This document shows positions 26,414 to 40,232 of a stretch of DNA of 64,000 nucleotides, piece after piece. Numbering within the stretch: the first letter of the stretch is position 1; the number at the start of each line of letters is the position of its first letter. Position numbers and translations under genes: made by a program. Source of the DNA: Croceibacterium xixiisoli (lineage in GTDB: Bacteria; Pseudomonadota; Alphaproteobacteria; Sphingomonadales; Sphingomonadaceae); contig NZ_WTYJ01000005.1 in the NCBI RefSeq assembly GCF_009827305.1, positions 62,001-126,000 on the forward strand. The letters run 5' to 3'. Under the pieces are notes generated by a model, which did not search any database, had not been told where the DNA came from, and saw nothing but the letters and a program-made list of their open reading frames with translations.

Positions 26414-28492
26414 TTACCAGATACGGATGCGCTGTTCGGGGGGCAGGTAGAGCTTGTCCCCCTCCTTCACGTCGAAGGCCTTGTACCAGGCGTCCAGATT
26501 GCGAACGGTCAGCGCGCGATACATGCCCGGCGCGTGGCCGTCGGTGGCGATCCGCTGGCGCAGGGCATTGTCGCGCATCTTGGTGGCCCAGGCCTGGGCA
26601 AAGGCGATGAAGAACCGCTGATCGCCGGTATAGCCCTGGATCACCGGCGCCTCCTTGCCGTTCAGGGATGCGCGATAGGCATCATAGGCCGCCGCCAGCC
26701 CCGCCAGATCGGCGATGTTCTCACCCAGCGTCAGCCGGCCATTGACGGCCAGATCCGGGAACGGGCGATAGCTGTCGAACTGGGCCGACAGGGCGGCGCC
26801 GGCAGCATCGAACTTGCTGCGGTCGGCATCGGTCCACCAATTGCGCATCGCCCCGCTGGCGTCGAATTCGGCACCATTGTTGTCGAAGCTGTGGCTGATC
26901 TCATGCCCGATCACCGCCCCGATTGCGCCGTAATTATAGGCGGCATCGGCCTGCGGATCGAAGAACGGTGGCTGCAGGATGCCGGCCGGGAAATTCAGCG
27001 CATTCTGCACCGGCAGATTGATGGCATTGACCAGCTGGGCGTTCATCCACCATTCGCTGCGATCCAGCGGCTTGCCGATCTTGGCCAGCTGGTTGCGATA
27101 TTGCAGCAATTCTGCCGCCTGCTTGTTGGCGAAGGCCGCGCCGGGGCGAATCTCCAGGCTGCCGTAATCGGTCCAGCGATCGGGATAACCGACCGAGACC
27201 TGCATGCTGCGCACCTTGGCCAGCGCTTCCTTGCGTGTGTCGGGCGCCAGCCAGTCGATCGCCTCCACCCGCTTGGCGAAGGCATCCTTGATGTTGCCGA
27301 CCATGCCATCCACCGTCGCCCGGGACGAGGCGGGGAAGAATTTTTCGACATATAGCTTGCCCAGCGCATCGCCGAGCCACTGATTGACCGAAGCCAGCGC
27401 GCGCTTGTCCCGCGCGCGTTGCTGCGGCGTGCCTTGCAGCTGCGTGCCGTAGAAGGCGAAGCTGAGATCATCGATCCGCTTGGGCAGCACATCGGCATTG
27501 TCATTGATGCTGTGGAAGATCAGCCAGTCTTTCCACGCCTCCAGCGGCTCCGACCCGACCAGCCGCGCCAGCCGGGGAATGGCCTGGGCGTGATAGGCAT
27601 TGAAGCGCTGCTGATTGCCAAGGGACGCCGCCTTGAAGAAGGCCGGCCAGTCGATGCCCGGCGCCTTGCTGGTGAAATCGGCCGGGGACCAGACCTGCTT
27701 GGCGATCTGCCAGTCATTGCTCTGTTCGCGCGTCGCATGGGCGGCGGCGATCTTCATTTCCAGGTCATAGATCCGGCTCGCGCGGGCGGCGGGATTGTCC
27801 AGGCCACCGGCGGCGAGCAGATCGGCGATATATCTGCGATAGGCGCTGCGATGCGCGGCCATTTCGGGCGCGGAGGACAGGTAATATTCCCGCTCCGGCA
27901 TGCCCAGCCCGCCCTGCAGCAGGTAGGGCATCACTTCCCCGCCCACCAGCGCCTGCGTCACGAACAGGCCGAACAGATTGCCGGTTTCGAAATTGGTGGC
28001 ATTCAGCGGATCGACATCGGCGCGCAGTCGGGATCCGAGCATGGCGGAAAGCCCGGCCTTGTCCTGGATCGCGGCGATGCGGCTGAAATCCTCCCGCAAA
28101 GGCGCAACGCCTGCGGCATCGATCGCGGCCGTGTCGAGATAGGTTTCGTAATAGGTCTTCACCAGCGCCGCATCGCTGCCGGCGGCGGCATCGGATGTGC
28201 GCAGATCGGCGATCAGGCTGGCCAGATTGGCGTCGGTTTCCTCATTCGCGATCCAGAACCCGCCGATGCTGGAACGGTCGGCCGGTATCTCCGTGCTTTT
28301 GACCCAGGCACCATCGGCATAGGTGAACCAGTCGTCGCCGGGTTTGACGGAGGTATCCATCCAGGCCGGATTGATGCCGAGTTGGGTGCCGGGCGCGGGA
28401 GTGGAGCTCTCCTCGGCCATTTTGCAGGCCGTCGTCCCGGTCAGGATGGCGCAACTGGACAGAAGCAGAGCGGCGACGAAGGAAATGCGCAT
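26414..28492 (-). CDS. M13-family (PepO/neprilysin-like) metallopeptidase, exported
   Basis: A 692-residue zinc peptidase. The zinc site HEISH is in AVIGHEISHSFDNNGAEFDASG, and the third ligand glutamate is in ENIADLAGLAAAYDAY; NAY/NAI-type substrate residues occur upstream (NALNFPAGILQPPFFD). The N-terminus is a signal sequence; LSSC at residues 10-13 or a later cysteine (TTAC) could be a lipoprotein site. M13 enzymes of this group cleave oligopeptides in the periplasm or outside. The ATG 28492 was preferred because of CGGAG upstream. Monocistronic, ends 18 bases from the convergent aldo-keto reductase. Confidence 0.92.
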   Translation of the reverse strand: MRISFVAALLLSSCAILTGTTACKMAEESSTPAPGTQLGINPAWMDTSVKPGDDWFTYADGAWVKSTEIPADRSSIGGFWIANEETDANLASLIADLRTSDAAAGSDAALVKTYYETYLDTAAIDAAGVAPLREDFSRIAAIQDKAGLSAMLGSRLRADVDPLNATNFETGNLFGLFVTQALVGGEVMPYLLQGGLGMPEREYYLSSAPEMAAHRSAYRRYIADLLAAGGLDNPAARASRIYDLEMKIAAAHATREQSNDWQIAKQVWSPADFTSKAPGIDWPAFFKAASLGNQQRFNAYHAQAIPRLARLVGSEPLEAWKDWLIFHSINDNADVLPKRIDDLSFAFYGTQLQGTPQQRARDKRALASVNQWLGDALGKLYVEKFFPASSRATVDGMVGNIKDAFAKRVEAIDWLAPDTRKEALAKVRSMQVSVGYPDRWTDYGSLEIRPGAAFANKQAAELLQYRNQLAKIGKPLDRSEWWMNAQLVNAINLPVQNALNFPAGILQPPFFDPQADAAYNYGAIGAVIGHEISHSFDNNGAEFDASGAMRNWWTDADRSKFDAAGAALSAQFDSYRPFPDLAVNGRLTLGENIADLAGLAAAYDAYRASLNGKEAPVIQGYTGDQRFFIAFAQAWATKMRDNALRQRIATDGHAPGMYRALTVRNLDAWYKAFDVKEGDKLYLPPEQRIRIW

Positions 28493-28645
28493 AGGTGAAA
28501 CTCCGGAAAACCATGAATGCACACAATATAGCAACTACTGAAACTATTTGCGCCAAGGACCATCGGGCGACAAGAGCCGCCTCACTTCGGAGAAGTTCGG
28601 CCCAATCGACATGGCCGTCAAGCCAGGGCGCCAGATACAGAATCA

Positions 28646-28676
28646 GGAAGGGCGCGAACATCGTTCGCGCCCTTCC
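28646..28676 (-). terminator. Terminator-like hairpin after eno
   Basis: A perfect 14-bp stem (GGAAGGGCGCGAAC / GTTCGCGCCCTTCC) closes a 3-base loop, 38 bases beyond the eno stop on the minus strand, followed by a T-rich TGATTCTGTAT. The 28535-28714 gap holds nothing else that I can support. Confidence 0.7.
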
Positions 28677-28714
28677 ATACGACCGGTCTGACAGGAGAAC
28701 CGTCAGCCTGAGCT

Positions 28715-30643
<1,929 letters not shown>

Positions 30644-30646
30644 GCA

Positions 30647-31054
30647 GTGAGCCTGCATGAAGAGCAGCCCATTCCGTCTTCCGGACGGGATGATGCGGAA
30701 GAATTTGAAACCCCCGGGCAGCGATCGCTGCTCGGGGACATTGGTGATCTTTTCGAAGATGGCCGGACCTATGTCGAAGCCGAACTGGCATTTCAGAAAA
30801 CCCGCGGGGCCTATGCCGCCGGGCAGCTGAAATCGGCACTCATTTATGCCGTCATCGCGCTGGTCCTGGTGTTCTTCGCCGTGCTGGGCATTACCGTGGG
30901 CCTGATCATAGCGCTTGCGCCGATACTGACCATCTGGGGCAGTACTGCCCTGGTGGCGGGCGTTTTGCTGTTAGGGGCAGCCCTGGCTGCGCTGAAATTG
31001 AGCAAGCATGCGCGGGCTTTGACCGGTGCTTTCAAGAACAAACCGGGCAGCTGA
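30647..31054 (+). CDS. Phage-holin-like (DUF1469/YqjE-type) membrane protein
   Basis: A 135-residue protein starting at GTG 30647, 3 bases after the previous gene. After an acidic N-terminus comes LFEDGRTYVEAELAFQKTRGAYAAGQLKSAL and two long hydrophobic helices (ALIYAVIALVLVFFAVLGITVGLIIALAP and TALVAGVLLLGAALAALKL). That matches the phage_holin_3_6/YqjE group, which pairs with YqjD-like proteins in E. coli. Holin here is a family label only; no lysis role is implied. Confidence 0.78.
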   Translation: MSLHEEQPIPSSGRDDAEEFETPGQRSLLGDIGDLFEDGRTYVEAELAFQKTRGAYAAGQLKSALIYAVIALVLVFFAVLGITVGLIIALAPILTIWGSTALVAGVLLLGAALAALKLSKHARALTGAFKNKPGS

Positions 31055-31058
31055 GATC

Positions 31059-31424
31059 ATGGACAATAGCTATCTCGATCTGGTCGAGGCGAAAGCCTTG
31101 CGCGATGCCGCCCGCAAGCTGGTGGAATCCGATGTGGAACTGATCCGTATCGGCGTGTCCGAGCGCAGCGTTACCGAACGAGCCTTCGGGCGTGTGTATG
31201 ATGGCGTAGCCGACGCTGCCGAAGGCGCGCGTGACATCTGTGGATCCCCCGTGAAGATCGCCCTGATCGCCGGCGGCATCGGCGCCTTGTGGTTTGCCCG
31301 CAAGCCAATCATCGGCGCGATCGAAGGCTTGTTTTCGTCCGATCGGGAACAAGGCGAACCGGCGGAGCATTCCGAAGATACCCCCAATCAAGCGATGGAG
31401 CGCCCAGGCAATGACCGAGACTAA
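31059..31424 (+). CDS. Hypothetical membrane protein of yqjD-E-K-type operon
   Basis: A 121-residue protein with ATG 31059. The N-terminal half is charged and helical (EAKALRDAARKLVESDVELIRIGVSERSVTERAFGRVYDG), followed by one hydrophobic segment (VKIALIAGGIGALWFARKPI) and an acidic tail. Its place after a holin-like gene matches YqjK-type proteins, but the sequence match is too weak to claim. It overlaps the next gene by 14 bases. Confidence 0.7.
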   Translation: MDNSYLDLVEAKALRDAARKLVESDVELIRIGVSERSVTERAFGRVYDGVADAAEGARDICGSPVKIALIAGGIGALWFARKPIIGAIEGLFSSDREQGEPAEHSEDTPNQAMERPGNDRD

Positions 31425-31956
31425 ACAGGAAGAGCTCAGGCAGAAGATCGCGGACGGCCAGGCACGGCTGGAAGAACGCACCCAGAGCCTGCTCGAAAAG
31501 GCCGGTGAGAAAGCCGTCGAAGCGCGTGATGGTGTCACGAATTTTGCCAAGGATCATCCGATCGCAGCGGTAGCCGGCGGCCTGGCCGTGGGCGTGCTGA
31601 TCAGCGGATTGATCTATCGCCGCCGGCAAAACCGGTCTTCCGATGTCAGCGCCAAGGTGCATGATGTTCGCGATCGGGCCGCAACCCTGGCCACGCTGGG
31701 CGTAGATTACGTCATCGATTACGCGATGAAGGCGCTGGATGCGGCGGGCGAAGCCGGCCGTGCCGGAGCCGATCGGGTGAGCGATCTGGGTGACTCGGTC
31801 GAAAGCGGCACACGCGATCTGCGCCGCAATGCCGGCCATCTGGCTGAAGAGCTGGGTGATCGGGTCAGTGCCGCAGGGCATGACGCTGGCGAACGGCTTC
31901 GGTCTGCGAAAGACAGTGTCAGCGATATCGTGAGCAGAACCCTGCGTCATCATTGA
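31411..31956 (+). CDS. DUF883-like helical membrane-anchored protein
   Basis: A 181-residue protein from ATG 31411. The first 50 residues are a charged helix, then a single transmembrane segment (HPIAAVAGGLAVGVLISGLIYRRRQ) and a long C-terminal helix with repeated heptads (VSDLGDSVESGTRDLRRNAGHLAEELGDRVSAAGHDAGERL). It resembles YtxH/ElaB-type stress proteins rather than any enzyme. It completes the four-gene block and overlaps its upstream neighbour by 14 bases. Confidence 0.72.
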   Translation: MTETKQEELRQKIADGQARLEERTQSLLEKAGEKAVEARDGVTNFAKDHPIAAVAGGLAVGVLISGLIYRRRQNRSSDVSAKVHDVRDRAATLATLGVDYVIDYAMKALDAAGEAGRAGADRVSDLGDSVESGTRDLRRNAGHLAEELGDRVSAAGHDAGERLRSAKDSVSDIVSRTLRHH

Positions 31957-32029
31957 CACTTCGCGCTTGCAGCACGCCGCCATTTTCTTACATGGCGGGG
32001 TGTCAGCAATCATCTTTCGGGGACTGCAC

Positions 32030-32257
32030 TTGAGCAAGCAGCTGCTACATCTGGTCATGGGTGGTCGTGTTCTCGACCCCCAGGGCACGGAATTCGAAGA
32101 CCTCAATGCCATTCACATCGTCGGGATTTTCCCCGACTACAATGCAGCCGTCGACGCCTGGCGTGGCGAAGCGCAGCGTACGGTGGATGATGCGGAAATG
32201 AAGTATGTCATCGTGCATCTTCATCGTTTGCTGGAACCGGATTTGCCCGGCGCCTGA
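32030..32257 (+). CDS. DUF4170 domain protein
   Basis: A 75-residue protein; TTG 32030 six bases after GGGGA was preferred over a longer non-conserved frame. The sequence from LLHLVMGGRVLDPQGTEFEDLNAIHIVGIFPDYNAAVDAWRGEAQRTVDDAEMKY matches the small DUF4170 family typical of alphaproteobacteria. It has no known function and no membrane segment. It is separated from the stress operon by 73 bases and followed by a strong bidirectional terminator. Confidence 0.8.
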   Translation: MSKQLLHLVMGGRVLDPQGTEFEDLNAIHIVGIFPDYNAAVDAWRGEAQRTVDDAEMKYVIVHLHRLLEPDLPGA

Positions 32258-32300
32258 AGACGACCGCGATCACGTGATTGATCACGGATCCGGACAACAA

Positions 32301-32339
32301 AAAAAAAGCGGGCGGCATGGATATGCCGCCCGCTTTTTT
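32301..32339. terminator. Bidirectional rho-independent terminator
   Basis: GCGGGCGGCAT / ATGCCGCCCGC forms an 11-bp stem with a GGAT loop, flanked by seven A on the left and six T on the right. It can end both the stress/DUF4170 transcript and the converging greA transcript. Confidence 0.93.
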
Positions 32340-32370
32340 CATGCCTGCCCAATGCGGGCTGACAATCTCG

Positions 32371-32841
32371 TCAGATGAATTCGATCTTCTGGACCAGATA
32401 GAACCGGTCGCCGCTGGGCACGGTCACTTCCACTTCTTCGTCCACCAGACGGCCGATCAGCGCACGTCCCAGCGGGGAATCATAAGAAATGCGGCCCTGC
32501 TTGGCGTCGGCTTCGGTCTGGCCGACAATCTGGTAACGCTGCGATTTGTCGTCTTCGTCCAGCACGGTCACCGTGGCGCCAAACACGACGCGGTCACCTG
32601 AAAGCGTGGTCGGATCGATGATCTGAGCGCGGCTTACCCGGTCTTCAATGTCGGAAATCTGCGCTTCCACCTGACCCTGCCGTTCCTTGGCAGCGTGATA
32701 TTCGGCATTTTCCGACAGATCGCCATGCGCCCGCGCTTCTTCGATGGCGTCCACAATACGCGGACGCTCCTGCCGCAAAGCCTTCAGATCGCTGATGAGC
32801 TTTTCGTAGCCCTCCGCCAGCATCGGAACTTTTTCAACCAT
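32371..32841 (-). CDS. greA: Transcription elongation factor GreA
   Basis: A 156-residue factor that rescues backtracked RNA polymerase. The N-terminal coiled coil ([49 protein letters not shown]) carries the acidic D-x-x-E tip, and the C-terminal FKBP-like domain includes [19 protein letters not shown] and [21 protein letters not shown] 32841 gives the normal GreA start ([11 protein letters not shown]). It lies 93 bases after carB on the same strand, as often seen in alphaproteobacteria. Confidence 0.95.
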   Translation of the reverse strand: MVEKVPMLAEGYEKLISDLKALRQERPRIVDAIEEARAHGDLSENAEYHAAKERQGQVEAQISDIEDRVSRAQIIDPTTLSGDRVVFGATVTVLDEDDKSQRYQIVGQTEADAKQGRISYDSPLGRALIGRLVDEEVEVTVPSGDRFYLVQKIEFI

Positions 32842-32934
32842 AACCCCAGTCTTTCCTCGCAATTCCGGCAAAACGACCGCGCCAGCCCAGGCGGGCTGAT
32901 CTTCGACGTTCGGATGTCGGGAAAACGCGCTTGA

Positions 32935-36258
<3,324 letters not shown>

Positions 36259-36419
36259 TTAGGAGAACTTCTTCCCAGCTGTTGTGATCCACTCGGGGGC
36301 GGATTGCTTCAGACGAAGGATGTATAAACGATACGCTTGTATCCGGCGGAAACCATGGTTCGTCCTTCCGGTGGCGAGGCCTGCGACCCCGCGCTCACCA
36401 GAAGAGCATACCACTGCCA

Positions 36420-37595
36420 TCAGGCGTTTTCACGCCCGAGCATGCCGACGAACTTTTCGAACAGATAGAAACTGTCCTGCGGGCCGGGGCTCGCTTCGGG
36501 GTGATACTGCACCCCGAAGGCAGGCTTGCCCGTGATCGCAATCCCGCAGTTCGAACCATCGAACAGCGAAACATGCGTTTCTTCAATGTCTTCGGGCAGA
36601 TTGCTGTTATCCACCGCGAAGCCATGGTTCATGCTGGTGATCTCCACCACCCCATCGGCAAGGCGCTTCACCGGGTGGTTTGCGCCGCGGTGCCCCTGAT
36701 GCATCTTGGTCGTGCTCGCGCCGGCGGCCAGCGCCAGCATCTGATGACCCAGGCAAATGCCGAACAGCGGCACATCGCGATCCAGCAGGCCACGGATCAC
36801 CGGTACGGCGTATTCGCCGGTGGCTGCAGGATCGCCCGGACCGTTGGACAGGAACACGCCGTCGGGTGCCTGCGCCAGCACATCGTCAAGCGAGGTTTCG
36901 GCCGGCACCACGGTCACCCGCGCGCCTGCGGTGACCAGATTGCGGAAGATATTGTCCTTCGCTCCGAAATCCATCGCCACCACATGCGGGCGACCGTCGG
37001 CGGCATCATTGGCGTAACCCGAACCCAGCGACCACGCGCCGCCGGCCCAGCCTTCCGACTTTTCGCGCGAAACCCGGCGTGCCAGATCCATGCCTTCCAG
37101 GCCGGACCATTCGCGGGCCCGCTGCAGCAAGGCGGGAATATCGAACACGCCATCGGGCGCGTGGGCGATCACCGCATTGGGCGCGCCCGACTGGCGGATG
37201 CGGCGCGTCAGGGCGCGCGTATCGACACCCGAAAGGCCGATCTTGCCCAGCGAGGCGAGCCATTCAGAAAATTCCCGGTCCGACCGGAAGTTGGAACTGC
37301 GCGTGACCGTTTCGCGAACGACACAGCCCACGGCGCCTTCCACCTTCGATTCGATGTCTTCACCATTGGTGCCGACATTACCGATATGCGGGAATGTGAA
37401 GGTGACGATCTGCGCCGCATAGGACGGATCGGTCATCACTTCCTGATACCCCGTCATGGCGGTGTTGAAGCAGACTTCGCCAACAGCGCTGCCGGTGGCG
37501 CCAAATCCATGGCCCCAGACGACGGCCCCATCGGCCAGAACAAGAACTCCCGTTGCACCCTTGGGTGGCGCATACGAGGAGGCGGGGTCAGCCAT
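36420..37595 (-). CDS. carA: Carbamoyl-phosphate synthase, small subunit
   Basis: A 391-residue glutaminase subunit that hydrolyses glutamine and channels ammonia to CarB for arginine and pyrimidine synthesis. The N-terminal half has VCFNTAMTGYQEVMTDPSY; the class-I amidotransferase half has the nucleophile cysteine in FGICLGHQMLALA and the His-Glu pair in QYHPEASPGPQDS. ATG 37595 follows ACGGAG. It is divergent from yqeY, and a perfect palindrome lies in the gap. Confidence 0.97.
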   Translation of the reverse strand: MADPASSYAPPKGATGVLVLADGAVVWGHGFGATGSAVGEVCFNTAMTGYQEVMTDPSYAAQIVTFTFPHIGNVGTNGEDIESKVEGAVGCVVRETVTRSSNFRSDREFSEWLASLGKIGLSGVDTRALTRRIRQSGAPNAVIAHAPDGVFDIPALLQRAREWSGLEGMDLARRVSREKSEGWAGGAWSLGSGYANDAADGRPHVVAMDFGAKDNIFRNLVTAGARVTVVPAETSLDDVLAQAPDGVFLSNGPGDPAATGEYAVPVIRGLLDRDVPLFGICLGHQMLALAAGASTTKMHQGHRGANHPVKRLADGVVEITSMNHGFAVDNSNLPEDIEETHVSLFDGSNCGIAITGKPAFGVQYHPEASPGPQDSFYLFEKFVGMLGRENA

Positions 37596-37677
37596 GAGGC
37601 GCTCCGTTGATTAAAATTGCGGCGATGCGTGCTAAGGCGTGGCGGCTAGACCTGCCCTTCCCCCGCGTCAAGCTGTC

Positions 37678-37691
37678 GCTTTGCGCAAAGC
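37678..37691. promoter_or_regulatory. 14-bp perfect palindrome between carA and yqeY
   Basis: GCTTTGCGCAAAGC is a perfect palindrome in the 157-base gap between the divergent carA and yqeY genes, about 60 bases from the yqeY start. It could be an operator, but no regulator is known and the length is short enough for chance. Confidence 0.3.
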
Positions 37692-37752
37692 TCGTCTAAG
37701 CACCCGGTTTCCGCGCAAACTGCGCCTTACCATCCACAGGAAAGTCTGACCA

Positions 37753-38205
37753 ATGATCCGCGATACGATCAAACAAGCCACCATCACCGCGATGAAGGCA
37801 GGCGAAAAGGACCGCACCGCCGCGCTGCGTCTGATTTCGGCCAAGATCAAGGATCGCGACATCGAACAGCGCACCGCCGCCAAGCCGATGGAAGATGACG
37901 CGCTGGTAATCGACACGCTGCAGAAAATGGCGAAACAGCGCCGCGAATCGATCGAGATGTATCAGCAGGGCGGCCGCACCGAACTGGCGGATAAGGAACA
38001 GGCCGAACTGGTGGTGATCGAGGAATTCCTGCCCCAGCAGCTGTCCGAAGACGAAACCCGCGCCATCATCGAAACGATCAAGGCCGAACTGGGCGCCACC
38101 GGCATGAAGGACATGGGCAAGGTCGTGGCCGAGCTCAAGGCGCGCCACGGTACGGAACTGGATATGGGCAAGGCCAGCGGGCTGGTGAAGGTCGCCCTCG
38201 CCTGA
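37753..38205 (+). CDS. GatB/YqeY domain protein
   Basis: A 150-residue protein, ATG 37753, of the YqeY family, related to the helical tail domain of the GatB amidotransferase subunit. It shows MIRDTIKQATITAMKAGEKDRTAALRLISAKIKDRDIEQR, then EDDALVIDTLQKMAKQRRESIEMYQQGGRTELADKEQAEL and EFLPQQLSEDE. The family is thought to touch tRNA-linked processes, but its function is not established. It precedes dnaG and rpoD, the usual alphaproteobacterial neighbourhood. Confidence 0.93.
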   Translation: MIRDTIKQATITAMKAGEKDRTAALRLISAKIKDRDIEQRTAAKPMEDDALVIDTLQKMAKQRRESIEMYQQGGRTELADKEQAELVVIEEFLPQQLSEDETRAIIETIKAELGATGMKDMGKVVAELKARHGTELDMGKASGLVKVALA

Positions 38206-38296
38206 ACGCCGGATTCCGGCGCCTGATCAACGCGACGGTGGGCTGTTGCCGGCCCGCCGCTCGACTCGTTCCGACCGACCGCAGTAGAACACGCCC

Positions 38297-40225
38297 ATGC
38301 TGAGCCCCCAGTTCCTGGACGAGCTGCGCGCGCGAATCACGCTTTCCGCCGTGATCATGCGCACCACCAAGCTCATCCGCGCGGGCCGCGAATGGAAAGC
38401 CTGCTGCCCGTTCCATAACGAGAAATCGCCAAGCTTTACCGTCAACGACGAAAAGGGGTTCTATCACTGTTTCGGTTGCGGTGCGCATGGCGATGCCATC
38501 CGCTGGATGACCGACCAGCGCGGCCTGTCCTTCATGGATGCGGTCAAGGAACTGGCGGCGGAGGCCAGCCTCGAACTCCCCGCCCCCGATCCGCGCGCCG
38601 CGCGTCAGGCGGAACAGCGCGCCGGCCTGCATGATGTGATGGCCGACGCGCAGGATTGGTTCGTCGAAAATTTGCGCGGCGATGCCGGGGCGAACGCGCG
38701 GGAATATCTCAAATCGCGCGGTTTCGATGGCCACACCATCGGCCGCTTCGGCTTTGGCTATGCGCCGGACAGCCGCAATGCCATGGCCCAGGCGCTGACC
38801 CGCTTCGAACAGCCGATGATGATCGAGGCCGGGCTGCGCATCCAGGTGGAAGGCAAGGATCCCTACGATCGCTTCCGTGACCGCCTGATGCTGCCGATCC
38901 ATGATGCCCGTGGGCGGGTCATCGCCTTTGGCGGTCGCATCCTGGCCAAGGACAAGACCGACGCCCCCAAATATCTCAATTCCCCTGATACGCCTTTGTT
39001 CGACAAGGGGCGCACGCTGTACAATCTGCATCGCGCCAGCCCCGCTTCCCGCCGCACGGGCCGGGTCATTGCGGTCGAAGGCTATATGGATGTCATCGCC
39101 CTCGCCGCTGCGGGGATCGAAGATGCCGTTGCGCCGATGGGCACCGCGCTGACCGAACAGCAGATCGAACTGATGTGGCGCCTGGCGGACAAGCCGATCC
39201 TGTGTTTCGACGGCGATGCAGCCGGTCAGCGGGCGGCCATGCGCTCGATCGGTCGGGTGCTGCCGCTGCTGCGCCCCGGCCGATCGCTGCAATTCGTGCG
39301 CCTGCCCTCCGGGATGGATCCGGACGATCTGATTCGCCAGCGCGGTGCGGCCGCGATGGAGCAGCTTCTGGCGGAACCGGTCTCGCTGACAGACATGCTC
39401 TGGGAAGGGGAACGCGATGCGTCACCCTTGACTGGTCCGGAAGATAAGGCCGGGCTGAAGGCGCGATTGATGGCGCATGTCGATGCCATGACCGATGTGG
39501 ATATCAAGGCACTGTATCGGCGCGATCTGCTGGACCGGTTTTCCGCCTTTGCCTTCCCCCAGCGCCAAAGTAGCGGAAATGGACGTATGGGAAATGGCGG
39601 GGATCGACCCCGTTTTCAGCCACGTTCCGGCAAACCCGGTTCCCGCTGGCCAGGCTCGCGTTGGTCAGACCCCGAAGGCGCCAGCGACGGCCTCAAACGC
39701 ACCTCAGCACGCGCCGGTTCACGCGACATGCTGGCCCAGGCGACATTGGCCGGCTTCGATCGCTTTCCCGATCAGATCGCCCGCCATGCCGAATCGCTGA
39801 TGCGCCTCGCACAATTGCAGCCACAACTTGCATCCGCCGTGGATCGATTGCTCGATCATGACGAAACACTTGAACACTTCGGCATTCTTCCCATATCTGG
39901 TGCAGCCGTCCAGACGCCGCCGGATAACGTTTGTTTCTCCTTCTTGTCAGAAGGCTCCGATCCGCAAGTCGCGCGCGAGGATTTGGCCGAGGCAGTTGCT
40001 TTGCTGGTCGAACGGCCAGCCCTTGATGCTGCCATCGCCGCGGCCACGGCCCGTTTTGACGTCGATCCCGAAGGCGCTTTCGCCGAGCAGCAGAGGCTGC
40101 GGAAACGAAAGCTGGAAATCGAATCGCGACTCGGGCAAATGGCACGCAAACGCGCCGCATCGGCGCCCGGAGTGAACGGCTCGCCCACCGGCCCCGGTGG
40201 AGCGGACGAACAAGAAACGGATTGA
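38297..40225 (+). CDS. dnaG: DNA primase
   Basis: A 642-residue primase that makes RNA primers for replication. The zinc-binding domain has C37-x2-H40-x17-C58-x2-C61 (CPFHNEKSPSF ... YHCFGCG), followed by the TOPRIM core with EGYMDVIAL and FDGDAAGQRAAMRS, and a C-terminal helicase-binding region. A low-complexity linker rich in G, P, R and S lies at about 425-460. rpoD follows after 7 bases, so both belong to the macromolecular-synthesis operon. Confidence 0.96.
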   Translation: MLSPQFLDELRARITLSAVIMRTTKLIRAGREWKACCPFHNEKSPSFTVNDEKGFYHCFGCGAHGDAIRWMTDQRGLSFMDAVKELAAEASLELPAPDPRAARQAEQRAGLHDVMADAQDWFVENLRGDAGANAREYLKSRGFDGHTIGRFGFGYAPDSRNAMAQALTRFEQPMMIEAGLRIQVEGKDPYDRFRDRLMLPIHDARGRVIAFGGRILAKDKTDAPKYLNSPDTPLFDKGRTLYNLHRASPASRRTGRVIAVEGYMDVIALAAAGIEDAVAPMGTALTEQQIELMWRLADKPILCFDGDAAGQRAAMRSIGRVLPLLRPGRSLQFVRLPSGMDPDDLIRQRGAAAMEQLLAEPVSLTDMLWEGERDASPLTGPEDKAGLKARLMAHVDAMTDVDIKALYRRDLLDRFSAFAFPQRQSSGNGRMGNGGDRPRFQPRSGKPGSRWPGSRWSDPEGASDGLKRTSARAGSRDMLAQATLAGFDRFPDQIARHAESLMRLAQLQPQLASAVDRLLDHDETLEHFGILPISGAAVQTPPDNVCFSFLSEGSDPQVAREDLAEAVALLVERPALDAAIAAATARFDVDPEGAFAEQQRLRKRKLEIESRLGQMARKRAASAPGVNGSPTGPGGADEQETD

Positions 40226-40232
40226 AGAGTAG

